Shown here: piece by piece, positions 6,011 to 6,309 of the stretch
Layout of the letters: each line of letters begins with the position of its first letter
Position numbering within the stretch: position 1 is the stretch's first letter
DNA from: Paracoccaceae bacterium
Lineage (GTDB): Bacteria > Pseudomonadota > Alphaproteobacteria > Rhodobacterales > Rhodobacteraceae
Direction: 5' to 3'
NCBI GenBank assembly: GCA_020441345.1
Contig: JAGRMK010000272.1
Location: forward strand, 1-6,309
DNA: 6,309 nucleotides
Translations under genes and position numbers: made by a program
Notes under the pieces: model-generated
Databases searched by the model: none
What the model saw: the letters and a program-made list of their open reading frames with translations, nothing else
Told to the model about the DNA's origin: nothing

Positions 6011-6309
6011 TTACTCAGCGCTGTCCTTGATCTCTTCGCCGGTGGTCTGGTCGATCATCTTCATCGCCAGCCGGACCTTGCCGCGGTCGTCGAAGCCCAA
6101 GAGCTTGACCTTCACTTCCTGGCCTTCCTTCAGCAGGTCGGACGGGTGGTTCAGGCGCTGCGGCGCGATCTGCGATACGTGCACCAGGCCGTCACGCTTG
6201 CCGAAGAAGTTCACGAAGGCGCCGAAATCCACCAGCTTGACGACCTTGCCGGTGTAGATCTTGCCCTCCTCCGGCTCGGCCACGATCGAATGGATCATGT
6301 CATAGGCCT
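6011..6309 (-). CDS. pnp: Polynucleotide phosphorylase, C-terminal S1 domain (cut by window edge)
   Basis: The last 99 codons of the gene are present; the 5' part lies beyond the right edge, so the in-frame ATG at 6298 is internal and not the start. PNPase is the cytoplasmic, phosphate-dependent 3'-5' exoribonuclease of the RNA degradosome. The visible part begins at the end of the KH domain (AYDMIHSIVAEPEEGK) and continues through the S1 RNA-binding domain, with GKVVKLVDFGAFVNFFGKRD and DGLVHVSQIAP, then LLGFDDRGKVRLAMK. The spacing, the 'VNFFG' loop and the 'LLGFDDRGK' segment are those of alphaproteobacterial PNPase, not of ribosomal protein S1, which carries several S1 repeats. The protein ends GEEIKDSAE. 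A strong terminator follows. Confidence 0.93.
   Translation of the reverse strand, partial: AYDMIHSIVAEPEEGKIYTGKVVKLVDFGAFVNFFGKRDGLVHVSQIAPQRLNHPSDLLKEGQEVKVKLLGFDDRGKVRLAMKMIDQTTGEEIKDSAE

Overview
The sequence looks like a high-GC alphaproteobacterial chromosome, most likely from the Rhodobacteraceae/Paracoccaceae. The evidence is the strong codon bias toward G/C at third positions, a DUF2125-type secreted protein of the kind common in that group, and a PNPase C-terminus of alphaproteobacterial type. No genus can be named from sequence alone.

Layout, left to right. (1) A leftward (minus-strand) cluster starts at 1940. It reads: a short-chain dehydrogenase/reductase (SDR), a short crotonase-fold protein coupled to it by an ATGA overlap, a small exported DUF2946-like protein, and the first 40 codons of a PCu(A)C-type periplasmic copper chaperone that runs off the left edge. 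(2) A 139-bp divergent intergenic region carries a candidate promoter. (3) A rightward pair follows: an exported DUF2125-like protein (495 aa) and, 1 nt later, a proline-racemase-superfamily enzyme resembling trans-3-hydroxy-L-proline dehydratase. (4) A leftward Fic-domain protein of visibly lower GC is convergent with the racemase gene and overlaps its 3' end by 36 nt. (5) A strong intrinsic terminator is followed by the C-terminal S1 domain of polynucleotide phosphorylase (pnp), running leftward and cut by the right edge.

How the genes fit together: SDR and crotonase probably act on the same acyl-CoA or related substrate, because they are translationally coupled. The copper pair downstream is probably a separate function sharing the transcript. 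The racemase-family enzyme has the Ser/Thr pair (S90/T256) at the two catalytic positions instead of Cys/Cys, so a dehydratase is more likely than an epimerase. It has a 29-residue C-terminal tail of unlike composition that ends inside the Fic gene, which suggests that the Fic gene arrived by insertion between this operon and pnp.

The points most worth following are the crotonase lacking both catalytic glutamates, the Fic islet with its scar in the neighbouring enzyme, and the coupling of a DUF2125-like protein to hydroxyproline catabolism. I found no CRISPR array, tRNA, rRNA, insertion sequence or clear new multi-gene system.
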